From: Eucommia ulmoides
Taxonomy: Eukaryota > Streptophyta > Magnoliopsida > Garryales > Eucommiaceae
Direction: 5' to 3'
Assembly: GCA_016647705.1 (NCBI GenBank)
Contig: CM028340.1
Coordinates: 8,867,001-8,931,000 of the forward strand
DNA length: 64,000 bases
The position numbers were made by a program, and so were the translations under genes. The stretch's first letter is position 1. Each line of letters starts with the position of its first letter. Below, piece by piece: positions 44,860 through 56,539 of this stretch. The notes beneath the pieces were generated by a model. That model was not told the DNA's origin. It saw only the letters and a list, made by a program, of their open reading frames with translations, and made no database searches.

Positions 44860-46052
44860 CTCCTCTCCTCCCCTTTCTCCGCTCTCTCTCTTGCTCTCTT
44901 GTATTTTTGAGCCCCTTAGGCTATATCTAAGGGTATATTTAGGAGTTGAAGTGGAGAAAACGGTGAATCGATCGTTGAGCATTCTTAGCGGTTTATCTTT
45001 GGATGAGGCTAAGTTATTCGATTGTTTTTCCTTATTTCTTTATCTTAGGATCATGTGAGCATGTTTAGCTTGATTTATATGTTTATGTGGCTATGGCCAC
45101 GAGTTAAATATGGATTGTAGTAGGGATTAACGATATATTTATAAATATGTTTGTTTGGATGATTTCGGTGTTGCATTTATGTTTGTTTTTTGTAGTTTGA
45201 TTGTGTTTATCGTATTGTTTGTTTATTATGCTTAGAATGGTAAATGGAGAATATGGGGTTTTGAAAAACCCCGGATTCAGATTAGGGTACACAGTCGCCA
45301 CGATTCTATAACCCGGACGGGGTTTGAATCGTGGACAATCGATGACGTTGGGGCAAGACTCACGCGACCTAGGGTTGTTAAGATGTTGAGGGGGACTTCT
45401 TCGTTGACATGAAGTTGCGTTATATCCTTTGTTTTACACTCGGGAGAGGTGGTGAGGGAGTTTTAGAACATAGATTATCGATAGGGTAAATACAACGCGA
45501 CAATCCAATAACTCGGGAGAGAGTTGGATTGTGTGCAATCAATGACGCTGGGCGAGACTCACGTGACCTAGGGTCGTTAAGACGTTGAGGGGGACTTCTT
45601 CGTTGACTCGAAGTCATGTATTCCCCTGTCTTACACTCGGGAGAGGTGATGGTGGAGTTTACGTACCGAGGTTGTCAAATAGTTCGAACAACGTAAACGT
45701 GAGTAAATCGGAATCGAACACGTATTTGTAAACACGTTAATCCCTAGGCAATTCTTCACCTTAAAATATATTAGCATATTAGTGTAGTTAATTTAGGTTA
45801 TATTAGTATTAATTTAATTAATTAAATACATTTATTTTTCGCTTAGATAAAATTAGGTCACGACAAACACGGTATTCGATAGTAACGACACCAATCCCTA
45901 TGGATACGATAACCCGATCTTAACGATCACACTATACTAAAACTTTGACCTCGTACACTTGCGAGTAGTCATATACGCGAAGGAGAGTAGAATCCTTCGG
46001 CGTACAACGCTTGCGGTGAAAGTAACAGCGCTTTAATTAGCGGCCACCACCA

Positions 46053-46126
46053 GGGGTTGCATATTTCTCATCATTCCCTTATAATCAAATTATTCGTGCA
46101 AGCCGAGAGTTGCACTCAAGAGTAGG
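46053..46126 (+). mobile_element. TRIM internal part, right of nested insertion
   Basis: It ends 'ttgcactcaagagtagg' against the 3' LTR, the place of the polypurine tract in TRIM/copia elements ('ttgcacg.gagggggag'). Confidence 0.55.
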
Positions 46127-46234
46127 TGTTAGATTACTGTCTCACATCGTTCATCTAAGAGTTTCCAAGCTATTATATAAATCAAATGAATTACTCCACT
46201 TAGTATTATATGGTTTTAAGTTAGAACCTCCTAA
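46127..46234 (+). mobile_element. TRIM 3' LTR, 108 bp
   Basis: TGTTAGATTACTGTCTCACA … CCTCCTAA, same length as the LTR at 38733 with roughly 10-15 % differences. It is followed directly by block B sequence (matching 4700-4780), so the 3' part of the copia element that hosted the TRIM has been deleted. Confidence 0.8.
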
Positions 46235-47250
46235 CCATTTTTTATAAAAATAAATATTTTTAAAATTTATTCATTACGATCTACCGAACAAGATCAATAT
46301 TGAATATTAAAAAAACTAATTATTTTTCAAGCATCATAAATATATATTTTTTTTTCGCATGTTTTAATTGTAATTATAATGAAATTTATGTCATTTTCAT
46401 TGATGTTCGGATAACTTGTAACAATATTTTGTTAACCTGCAACTATGTCAGCTCATGGTAACTAGGGTATATATGTAACCCTTACTCTCCTAACTATAAA
46501 TTGCAAAGAAACTTATTGTTGGGAAAATTCCAATATTGAACCGATATGTGACCTATACCAATGCCCATAAATTGGTATGAATTATATTGAAAGGAATGGA
46601 TGATCGGGATGATTTGATTAAATATTTAGGAGAAAAGCTTATCACCTAAAAAATTTGCATTCTCACTTCTCAAACGATTAAGTTAATTTATATTTTATAC
46701 ATTTTAAGTTTGAAATAAAAAATTTATTAATATATTTTCATTATTTATTATTTTTTAAGGTCATCTTTAAAATAGTTGGATGCATGGCAGGTAATTGCTT
46801 GTCACAAAAATTATGATAGATATATTAATTTGGACTGAAGTGGTATCATTACAAAACTTTAGGATGTGATCTACTCAAATTCAAACTATAAGGATCAAAT
46901 CGAAATAAAGTTGAAACTTCAGCGATGCAAAGTGTCAAAACCCCAAAGAACAATAAGAAATGGGAAGTGAAATTTCACTTAACTAATAAAGGATGAACCT
47001 GATTATATATGTATGCCTCCCCACTGGCCTACCAAAGTCGTTTGAGAAGGCAAAGATCAAACATTGTTGTACAATCTTCTTTTAACTTATGTTGTGGCAA
47101 TCTCGGTCCTGCCTACGTGGCTCAATTAAGACATTTCTCTCGTGGGGGTTTTACTTTTTATACATCGTTATTTTTAACTTTTTCAAATGTAAAGCTTTGT
47201 ATAGATCTCACAAATCTACTGATTTTTGTAAGTATTCTTTTTTACAGTGT
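46235..47250. repeat. End of block B, spacer, and block C
   Basis: 46240-46325 continues block B. 46326-46600 is a spacer with no gene ('gtaacaatattttgttaacctgcaac', AT-rich). 46600-47250 is block C, matching 700-1067, 1735-1860 and 239-320 in sequence, again with empty MITE sites (46968-46982 and 47117-47135). Block C lacks the membrane-protein gene. Confidence 0.65.
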
Positions 47251-47255
47251 ATATT

Positions 47256-48128
47256 GGTAAATTGTCTTTTTATCATCCTCTATTTTCACTTCTTATCACT
47301 TTACCTCGTCTACTTTACAAAACTACAAGCCCCCACGCCGCATTTGCTTACTGTTGAACAATTCACTACCACGCCACTCTACTCACTGCTGAACAACCAA
47401 CCACCACGCCACTCTGCTCACTATCGAACAACCCAACACCATGTTGCTCTACTCACCACCGAACAACATCCCCATGCGGCTCGGCTCACCGCTGAACAAC
47501 CCACCACCACGCTGATCTTCTCACTGTCGAAAAACCCAACACCACATTGTTCCGCTTACCGCCAAACAACCTACCTACGTCACCTCCGCTCACAACCAAA
47601 CAACCCTCCACCAAGCCGCTATGCCCATCGCTGAACAACCCCCCCACGTTGACTCTGTTCACTGCAGAACAACCCTCCCCAACCCGTCTTCTACTCGCCA
47701 CCAAACCACCCCCATCCCAAATCGTTCCGGCCAAATTTGAGAGGAATACGCAAAATTTTCGATAACAAATTATAGAATTTTTCAAACAAATTTTAGAACA
47801 AATTCCCATCGCCTTTGCCGTCCATTAAGGTTGCGCCATCGACAAATGAAGTTGCAGAGAAGAGAAAGAGAGACGGGGGAGAGTAAAAAGAAAATATAAA
47901 TAGAAATAAAAATAAAAATAAAAAATATATAATAAATATAGTAGGGGAATTATTGTGTTTTTATTCCAATCATAAGGGCAATTAAGTCATTTTTTATTTT
48001 TTTTTATTCTCACAGAATGTTAATGTATCATTTTGCAGAGAGCACAAGGAGGTAAAATGTAGTTTTTTGAAGTGGATGGAATAAAACAATACTAAGTGAA
48101 AGTGGAGGGGCATAAAAGGTAATTTACC
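47256..48128. mobile_element. Inverted-repeat element with internal minisatellite
   Basis: The left edge GGTAAATTGTCTTTTTATCA and the right edge (reverse complement GGTAAATTACCTTTTATGCC) stay similar for ~60-70 bp (CTC.A.TTTCACTT…). It is non-coding. The TSD is unclear, so the superfamily is not assigned. It contains the 47335-47720 minisatellite and a purine-rich stretch (47850-47890). Confidence 0.5.
47335..47720. repeat. ~36-bp GC-rich minisatellite
   Basis: About ten units of the form 'ccaccacgccactctgctcac' + '.gctgaacaac', each divergent. It leaves long open frames on both strands (e.g. 47089-47634 plus) because the unit is a multiple of three and stop-free. I regard these frames as by-products. 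Confidence 0.7.
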
Positions 48129-48129
48129 T

Positions 48130-48884
48130 ATTATTTACGTCCCAAAAATCTAAGTTTACTATTAGATAATTATTATTGGTGCATATATATCATGTCTCAT
48201 TGAATAGTGATCCGTCTTTGGTGGAACTGAATGAATTATACCTTGTAGCACCATAAATTAGGCTCGTTGTCACTAGTCCTATGTTAGATTATTATTCATT
48301 ATAAATATACGACTTTATTAGTCGAAGTTACAGGTTTTTTTTATCAACGTTACAAGTTTCTTTCAAATAGTTAGGAGTTATTTGTTTGAAGTCAACAGTT
48401 CAGTTATACTAAGTGTCGCAAGTCCTTTCTTAGATTACTATTTATAAAAAATATAAGTTTATTAATAGAATTTACATTTTTTTCCCAATGTTAGAAGTAC
48501 CTTCAAATAATTGCAAGTTATTTATTTAATTGTAGAAGTTTAATTATTGAATTTGTAAAGTTATTAAAAAAATCCAAAGGTTTCTCTTTGAAACCCCAAA
48601 TCAGACCATTTATGGGTACGATAAATAACGATTCGTAGACATATGTTGCCCGTCAAATAAGGTTCGGAGAACTTTTAACTGTGAATTTGAAAAACTTTCA
48701 AAGGAAGTTACTTCAGTTGGTATTGGACAGGTTTGATTTGGTCTCTTGTTATTGAACCTATATGGCAGAAGATTGTGTATTACTGCCTAGGAAGCACAAA
48801 CAAGGACACCATCTTGTGTCCCACAATAAATTTTAAAAAATAAGGATATGGGTACATTTGAGATACAACAATATTATATATATT
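48130..48884. repeat. Tandem ~145-bp duplication; no gene
   Basis: 48265-48410 and 48415-48560 share an order of words ('agtcct.tgttagattact', 'ataa…tata.g.tttatta', 'gttagaagt', 'tcaaatagtt…gttattt'). The rest (48560-48884) has no recognisable gene or repeat. Confidence 0.5.
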
Positions 48885-50735
48885 ATAACGATCCGATTTT
48901 TTAGAGTCGTCACTTGATTTCTCCCATTAGAGAATCAATACCAAAATCGATTGACTAAATTTTCATTTTATAAAATCTGGTAAATTTATAATACGACGAC
49001 GTCCAGTAATTAATAATTCGTCTTATGAAAGTATTTTAATTTACAATGCGATGACAAAAATTATAATTATTGAATTCACCGATTACAATATCTTTAAAAT
49101 ATTACGGCAGTCTCATTGGAGTGGATCTATCTCATTTCCAACAAGTTTATGACCTCAATAATTTTTTCACTCGGTATGACTTTTTAAGTCCACTGCCATA
49201 TTTCATAACCAACACTTATCAATATCCACCCAACATTTCAACCAACAAGTTCGTAACCAACATCATAAGCAACAAATAATCCAAACTCCACGTGTACTGG
49301 CCCGTGAGACTAAAAATCATCAATCCCAATATCCACATCAAAATTTCAATAATCTCGCAAACGTTTTATAAATACTACTACAATCCAACTTCAAATAATA
49401 AAAAAATTTCGCAATACATCTGAAAATACATAAATATATCATCAAACATCCAAACACATTTCAATCATATAAATATATCAGGAACCCATAAATACATATC
49501 AACCATATCAATACGTATCAAAATACATAAATACGTGTCGAAATACATAAACACGTCTCAACCACATAAACATGTATCGAAACACATAAATATATATCAA
49601 TCCCGTAAATACACCTCTAAATATATAAATACCTCTCTAACCACATAAATATCTAGAAACATGTAAACATGTCATTAACGCATAACTATGTCTTAACTAC
49701 TCAAATACATTTTAAACAGCTAAATACGCTTCAACTATATAAACCAAATACATCCCAAATTATATAATTACATCTCCAAAGTTACGTAACATAACGAGTT
49801 CAATACTGAATTTAATACTTACGTGAAATGCATATATAAAAAAAAAAAAAAAATATTACATAAAGCCCCAACTCGCATTTCTAACACTAATTAAGCTAAA
49901 AAATTCAAATTAACATTTCAAAATAATAATTGGCTTTCGATAGTTTCACAATGACCCCGTGCTCCGCCTCTACCAAATATTAGTAATGAACCAATATTTA
50001 TCTGAATTATTTTTATCGGTGTACTTTCTTCGTATTATAAAAGTATTTTATGGATCAAGTATTTTTTTTTTTTAAATCCACTTTCTAATAAAATATAGCC
50101 ACACTGGACAGTATCCAAATCCCAACAAAAGATCATCGTAATAGAACAATCAAATTTAAATCACTGCTGAACTCATTTGTATATAATAAAATAACATACT
50201 TTCTTATCAGTCATAGGATCGTTTTGCCTCATGATCGAGAGTTATCATATCCACCTTATAGGATTTGCCTAATAGGTAATAACATATATCATATATATAA
50301 TATATCCACCCTGCAGGATTTGCCTGATAGGTAACAACATATACAATATATCCACCCTACAAGACTTGCCTAACAGATAACAACATATATAATATATCCA
50401 CCCTGCAAGATTTGTCTAACAGATAACAATATATATAATATACCCACCTTGCAGGACTTGTCTGACAAACATATATCCACATCTCGCAAGACTGACCCTC
50501 CTGACGAGAAAACAACTATGGCATAACAGGATAATAAAATTATTTTTCACCTTTAAAATTTAACTTGATCCATTAATCATCGTAAAACGATCCATTTCCA
50601 TCAACACTTTTTGTTTTTCACAATTTAATACGAAAATATAATTTCACGATTTATATAGAAGACAATACACACCTTTAAATTAATATTTTCAATTTAGCGA
50701 CAATTCCTATGGTCCACGGCTAACACGGCACTCAC
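48885..50735 (-). mobile_element. T-family copy T2: LTR end and internal region
   Basis: 48885-49089 matches the LTR end at 51592-51795 ('cgatccgattttt…', 'tctcccattag'), then joins directly to internal sequence (49090 on) homologous to T1 17655-19870. It includes the CACATAAATAC minisatellite (49420-49790) and 'ccaccctgcaggatttgcct' repeats (50250-50470). No ORF. Confidence 0.6.
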
Positions 50736-51545
50736 CTAGACTTATTTAACTTATTATTGGTAAGTTACATTAATCAACCACCATCTAAGATGTTAATATG
50801 TTCAAATTAAAATGGTAGGGACCAAAGTGAAATAATGGTAATAACACATGGGTGCAAAGTGTCAAACCACCGAAAAACATAACGGAGATGTTAATGCACA
50901 TATATATATTATTAACCCCACTACCAGATATTAATATTTTTATCCACAACCACATATTAGAAATTTGTTCACTATCACATATTAATACCAAATCAAATGC
51001 CCAATATTTCATTTATAAGAATCCGAGAATTTTATCACTTAATTGAATAAATTTTACAACAACAACAACGGTTTATACAAATATCACAAATGATAACTTA
51101 ATATCAAGTCCCAATTTGTCAAGTTAATTTTAATACTAACAAGTTAATATGATCAAATTGAAACCATAGGGATCCGAAGTGAGATTTTAGTCAAACTTCG
51201 AGAGCATAAAGTGTCCAAAAATACAAAATGATCATAAACAACCAAATTGAAACTATAGGGACCAAGCTGTGCAATTTGGCTAACCAAAAGGTCCACATAG
51301 ACAACCATACCATAATTTAGGGGCCAAAGATAGAATTTTCCAAATGGAGATTACAGGTGCCTTGTGAGATGATTGCTTAAAAAAAACAAGTAAATGACAA
51401 AAATGTAAAAAGAGATAGAAATAGAACAGCAACGACGTTAACCAAACTTTACTATTTTTTTTGTAAACAATAATATAATAAATTATGAATTTCTTTAAAA
51501 TGTATTATTTTTAAATACTAGACAATTTATTATGAATAATGAGTA
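50736..51545. repeat. Insertion in T2 carrying 'ggaccaaagtg' repeats
   Basis: Three related stretches (50800-50870, 51150-51220, 51235-51290) share 'gaaactatagggaccaa', 'gtcaaacttcg' and 'gcaaagtgtcaaa', also seen in blocks A-C (e.g. 34185-34235). No gene is seen. Confidence 0.45.
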
Positions 51546-51577
51546 CTATAACCCAGGCCTAGGGAGGTCGCAAACCC

Positions 51578-51589
51578 GCTCTGATACCA
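51578..51589 (-). other. Primer-binding site of T2 (initiator-Met type)
   Basis: The reverse complement is TGGTATCAGAGC, two bases inside the LTR end at 51592. The same site is decayed in T1. Confidence 0.75.
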
Positions 51590-51591
51590 TC

Positions 51592-52612
51592 TGTAATGAT
51601 CCGATTTTCCAGGGCCGCCACTTTATTTCTCCCATTGGAGAATCAATACCAAAATCGATTGACCAAATTTTTATTATATAAATTCTGATAAATTTATAAT
51701 GCGACCATCCAATAATTAATAATTCATCTTATGAAAGTATTTTAATTTACAATGCAACGACAAAAATTATAATTATTGAATTCACCGATTACAATAATAA
51801 ATAATAAATACAATTTTTACAAGTAAGAATTCAAATATATTTTCAGTTGCCGTTTCGTGCTCACCGGCCCTCCCAGGGCCATCACGCAGTTTCTCCCTTT
51901 GGAGAATTTACCACTAACCCGAATAATTCATATTTCATTTTATAAACTAGAGAATGTTTATTATGCTATGACAATAATTACAATTCAATTATCTGATAAA
52001 TTAATAACCATTAATACTAAAACTAAATAATCAATATTTTATTTGAAACACAAATTTGAGAAATTTTTCTAACTATGACGATAATTATAACTATCAAATT
52101 GTCGAGTCGATTTTACAACAGGGATTAATAAATATAATTATTACAAATTGAAATTCAACTAAAATTCCTGTCTCCGTTTTCCTCTTGCCGGCCCTGCAAT
52201 CAAAACTGTGGGGTTGTGAGCCAACGCTCAGTAGAACTCTAACTCCTCTAATACGTGTATTTTATTAATACAACAAATAAAATAACTTGGCATAATTTTC
52301 ACATAATTTCCACATAACCATAAATATTTCATGAAATTTAACAGTTAAAATTTAACAATAATAATAGCATGAATCACACAATAGAAAAATTAAATACATA
52401 TATTAAAAGAGTTAGAAATTCTACCTGAAATCTGAAGCTAGAATCGAAACCGGAACATTTACTCGTTCCAAAAATTATTTAACGTATATATTTTGAGATG
52501 AATAGAAGATAATTGCAAAATAATTTTGTTTTTTTCCCTTAATATCTATATTCATATTAGTAAATGAAAGTCAAACGGACACTTTATATGTTGAATTGCA
52601 TTGTTGTTGTTG

Positions 52613-52659
<47 letters not shown>

Positions 52660-52945
52660 CTTATACGTGTCATACATATATGACATATAAACATATATGT
52701 TTGTGCTGTCTTTTTTAATAAGAAGGCAACTCATTAAGCATATATATATTTAACTATTTACACAAATACTCCCTTAAAATATCAATTGACAAAAAAATCA
52801 CCTGAGTTACTCATTTTTCTAAATAATACAAACAATAAATATGAATAATTTTAGACACAAACAATTAACTATTTTTCCTAAACAATATAAACAATAAATA
52901 TGAATAATTTTAGACGCAAACAATGAGCTATTAATTAAACAAATT
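51592..52945 (-). mobile_element. T2 5' LTR, two LTR pieces joined
   Basis: 51592-51885 is one LTR 3' end ('tgatccgattttccagggccgccac'). At 51886 a second 3' end begins ('cagggccatcacgcag') and runs through a normal LTR body to ~52945. The join lies at shared 'ggccct/cagggcc' sequence. It contains (TTG)n/(TTA)n at 52601-52658 and a 2 x ~56-bp tandem repeat at 52814-52927. The LTR start is lost before the SINE. Confidence 0.6.
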
Positions 52946-52949
52946 TAAA

Positions 52950-53125
52950 CCCAAGAGGTGTTAGTTTGTTTGGCAAGGAACAGTGTCCCATTTCCTTGTC
53001 AATTAGGGCTTGGTTCTCCTAGAGAGAACTTCATGAATTAAATATTGAATTTAATCAAGGGAGGTGATTAGTCGATGTGCACATAAGCTGGTCCAAACAC
53101 ACCTTACCGTTTGATTCATATAAAA
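52950..53125 (+). mobile_element. Au-like SINE
   Basis: The head 'ggcaaggaacagtgtccc' and a B-box-like 'ggcttggttctcc' are followed by 'ggtgattagtcgatgtgcac', 'ataagctggtccaaacacac', the conserved 3' body of Au-like plant SINEs. TSD not determined. Confidence 0.6.
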
Positions 53126-53169
53126 ATTGTTTTATATTTCCTATACCAAGTTTACTTTGGAATTTACAT

Positions 53170-54215
53170 AACCTGACAACCATTAATCATGTTCCATTGC
53201 AAAGTCCATTATTTGGTACGATATTTCTTAATAACATAATTTGACATCCAATTTTCAAATCTAACTTGAATGGAGGTAATTCTGGAGGATCTAAGGAATT
53301 AAAGTACTCATTAGGATAACGATTCATAATTTGACAACTGACTCCATCATCTTCAGACATTTTGTCTGCAGCCAAATATGTGATCGATTTTTTGGAAAAA
53401 AATATTTAAAGCAGTTGAATTTGTAGCACTAACATCGTCATTTCTTGTAGAAAGAATAGAACGTTCGATTTTAAAGATTGGGGTAGCAACATTAGATGTA
53501 CCTAGATGTGGATAAATGAAGATATTAGTTCACCCGTGTTACAACATTTGTGTATGGTTAACGACAGTTGTACGAGTTTACGCGAATTACTTCCAACTTA
53601 TTTTTTTTTGTTTTAAAATGTAAACGAATAATTTAGTCTGCCTATCTATATAAGTAATATATTACAAATGAATTAATGCTAAAAAATATTTAAAATGAAA
53701 TATTACTTGAAGTAAATATCTTGAGAACTCTGCATTTTCAATGTTACTACTATTTAAGCGTATGTTCAAATTCAAAGTCAAGGCATGTGTGTATCTTTCC
53801 AAAGGAATGAACATCTCAACGAAACAACCACAATTTGTTGATGGACACCTGTAGGCGTGATAGGTAAAATTTTCCAAAGGTCATCTCCAAGAATGACGAT
53901 GATACCCCCAAATGATTATGGGTTATCGCAAATATTTCGTAGTGTGCGGTCCACGGATTCGACGCAATACATATGTATCATCAGAACTTCATCTCAAATA
54001 ATTAACTTTATCTCTGTGAACAATTTTGAATGCAAATATTTTTATTAAAATGACAAATTGAATTATCGAAAACAACTTGCAAAGTTTGTGTAGGAGATCA
54101 TCACATATATCTGTTGAATATTGATTTCGTAATTCACATGGATTTACATGGGAACATTGTGTGAGAATGATACAAAATAATATTCTCAATTGATATTCGG
54201 TACTCATAATAGACG
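53170..54215 (-). pseudogene. Helitron PIF1-type helicase relic
   Basis: Pieces occur in the right order on the minus strand. Near 54207-54090: LRILFCIILTQCSHVNPCEL (upstream helicase region of plant Helitron RepHel). About 53930-53800: readable 'FGG…ENFTY', the 'vFGGDFRQvLPV' region. 53780-53700: LNLNIRLNSSNIENAEFSRY, the 'NMRL…FaxwLL' motif. 53375-53187: [20 protein letters not shown] then [23 protein letters not shown], the highly conserved C-terminal motif. Frameshifts and stops separate them; the Walker A region and the Rep domain are not seen. Helitron termini (5'-TC, 3' hairpin-CTRR) were not located. Confidence 0.75.
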
Positions 54216-54262
54216 TCTATTAAAGGTATTGTATCCATTCACCATCATCATCTAATAGCCCC

Positions 54263-56474
54263 TATTGAATCCTAAGTTTTAATGAACAATTACATATTGA
54301 TGTTTTTGGTAAAACTAACAATTTTGTTGAGTGTTTTAGAAGAGTGTTCCATACAGTTGATTAAGAAGAAGACCTCATGAAGAAAACATTAAGAGTACGA
54401 GATAGAGACAATGAGGTTATGAAGAGTTTTGAAGATCTTGAAAATATTTTTAATGCAACCCGAATTAGGATTACACACGACACTTTAAATAAGTTAATTA
54501 TATGTGTGTCATGGTAAGAAGTGATAAGTTCAAGATCTTAAAATAAAATATTATATGTGCTTCTTATGTGAAATGAAATTGACAATTGACCTAATTGGAA
54601 AACATGTTTTAAAGTATAAAAAGTTGTATTTTTGGGTTATTTTGGTCAACCAAGAAAAGTAATTGGTCAACTGAATCAAACAGTGAGTTTTGGACATAAA
54701 TGACGTGCTACTGATCTAATTGGTCAACCAAATTGAAAAGGTCGGTCAACCTTTTGAAATAGTGGCTGAATTGGTGAAGGAAATAAACAACCTGAACCAG
54801 TTGGTCAACCAATCAGTCAACCAATTGAAGGCAATCGGTTAATCATTTAAATCATTGTGTGTTTTTAAGAGAAACTAAAACATCCTGAACCAATTGGTAG
54901 GAGTCGGTCAACTGATTAGACTAAAAGATCAGGCTGTATTACGGCTCTGAAGCAGTCAGTTATCCCATTGCTAGGGCTCAGTCAACCAATAATGTCGGTT
55001 GAGATTTCGAGGGACCTGGTCTTTTGGTAAAAAACTATCCATTTTTTAGGATTCCAAGAGAGATATTTAAGGGATTTGAGCTTAATTAAGATATGGTCTA
55101 GCTATTCTATTATCCCTAATGATTTGGTCCATAAACTTTGAGATTATCCTAATTTAAATGGATTAACACTTCCTATCTTTATGGTTTTAAATTGAGGATA
55201 GTTTTGTGGTCATATTTGAGAGAATTTAAAGATATTTTAATGTGACATACACCTGAAATGAAAGGTATTGTTATATGGGGTCTAAGAGTGTCTTTTAGAG
55301 GCATATTTTTGAAAAATTAGTCGTTGAAAAGCTTGATATCTGTCTATAAAAATAGACCTACGAGAATTAGTTAAAAACATCACGAACAATTAGTTCAAGC
55401 TTTTCTATGAGTTATATTTACGCTGAGATTTCTGTGAGAGATTCATTATTTGTTCTTGATATAAAACGCTGTTAATTTGGCGTCACTGACTTGTGCTTTA
55501 TCGCAATTCTATTATTATCTTCGGTATTTTTCCGTGAGATCTTTCCAAGCTTCGTTGTTTATTTTTAATTCATATTTTTATTTCTTGCTTGGTTTAAGAT
55601 TGTTTAGAAAATTATTTTCAAACATAAAAGCCTGGAAATCCTTTTAAATGATTTTATTTGATAATCTAATTACGTGTTCTAAATTGTGGTACCAAACTTC
55701 GTTAATCAGATTTTGTTTTTCTCACATTGTATCTATCATGTAATAATTTTTAGAACATTAATCAATTATATCTGTATTGAGGTGGTAGAAGCTTCTTGTG
55801 GGAAGAAACTCATATTTGTTTTTGTATTTATGAGTTTGAGCAGATTAGACACGTTTGGGATAGTTTCTAGTCAGTATAGCTAGGTTTTAATATTTTTCCT
55901 GTGAAAAATATTAGGGTTTAATCTTTGTCCCGCAAAAATGTTACGTTAATCTTTTCCCTTGAAAAAAGTTAGGTTTTGATTCTCCCTAAAATTGAATTGT
56001 TATTTTTGAGTGATTTGTAAAAGTTCTTCCTAAACATATGAAAAAAATAAGTGAGAGAGTGGTTAGGTTAATCTTTGGTTTGGTAAAAAGATAGGGTTCA
56101 TCATTGGCTTGGAAAAAGGGTAAATTTATAAAGGTTATTTCTGTGCCTGTAAAAGAATCATTATAAGGGTTTGGTTCCTATCTGGTAAAGGAATCAGGGT
56201 TTTAGTGGGTCACGAATATCCATGGAGCTCGGGAGACTGAATTAGGTAAGAGTAGCTTACCAAACCAAGATATATCTTGGTACACTGTATTGTTTATTTT
56301 TTATTATATTGTGTTTGGGTGTGCACTTAGTATTAAACACATAACCGCTGCGCAACTAAGATAATAATTAATTTAGGGAAATTGATTATTTGATATTAAG
56401 TGTTTAAAGAAATAATTGTTTAAATTTTGTAACTACCCAATTCACCCCCACTTGGGTAACTCCTTGGGCCAACA
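54263..56474 (+). mobile_element. Second SIRE-like 5' LTR, ~2.2 kb
   Basis: Aligned with 20738-22912 at both ends (TATTGAATCCTAAGTTTTAA … TTGGGCCAACA) and followed by a decayed PBS (ATTGATACTGGAACTAG). Inside, a GGTCAACC-type array (54650-54990), a putative TATA/leader region (55350-55450) and the 'taggtta..cttt' repeats (55900-56170) correspond to the first copy. The two copies are clearly diverged and are therefore separate insertions. Confidence 0.7.
54650..54990. repeat. GGTCAACC array in second SIRE-like LTR
   Basis: Repeated pairs such as TTGGTCAACCAATCAGTCAA, CAATTGGTAGGAGTCGGTCA and AATTGGTCAACCAAATTG. Equivalent in place to the GTCGAC array at 21170-21410, but the core differs (TCAAC for TCGAC). 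Confidence 0.65.
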
Positions 56475-56539
56475 ATTGATACTGGAACTAGTTTAGCTCA
56501 TTTGTCTTAAAATCTTAGCTAAGAAAAATTACATAGCAC

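Larger units (their letters stand above)
40565..46006 (+). mobile_element. Complete L element (LARD-like), L5, TSD ACGCT
   Basis: 5' LTR 40565-42220 and 3' LTR 44304-46006 (1656 and 1703 bp), both TGATA(A/G)G…GTACA, flanked by ACGCT at 40560-40564 and 46007-46011. The 2083-bp interior (42221-44303) has primer-binding copies TTGGCGCCGTTGTCGAGGAT (tRNA-Asp type), a short gag-end trace (…MSGRE near 42705), the conserved 'cgcttcttgggag' block (42730-42742), ~1.5 kb non-coding, and PPT 'gagtttgggggtattt'. The LTRs are alike but differ by small deletions (a 15-base gap near 41349 and a ~23-base gap near 44945), so the insertion is not brand-new. It encodes nothing and must rely on proteins from another element. 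Confidence 0.9.
38908..46049 (+). mobile_element. Solo L-family LTR in the TRIM, split by L5
   Basis: LTR sequence is 38908-40564 plus 46012-46049 (about 1695 bp in total); 40565-46006 is the inserted element L5. It starts TGATTGGTGTAGATTACC and ends GGCCACCA like the solo LTR at 9474. The TSD is CCGGG (38903-38907) / CCAGG (46050-46054), one mismatch. It carries three tandem ~170-bp units (39780-40300) instead of two. Confidence 0.75.

Noticed and set aside
47089..47634. 181-codon plus-strand frame as a host protein
   Set aside because: Spans the block C/element boundary and a minisatellite; no domain.
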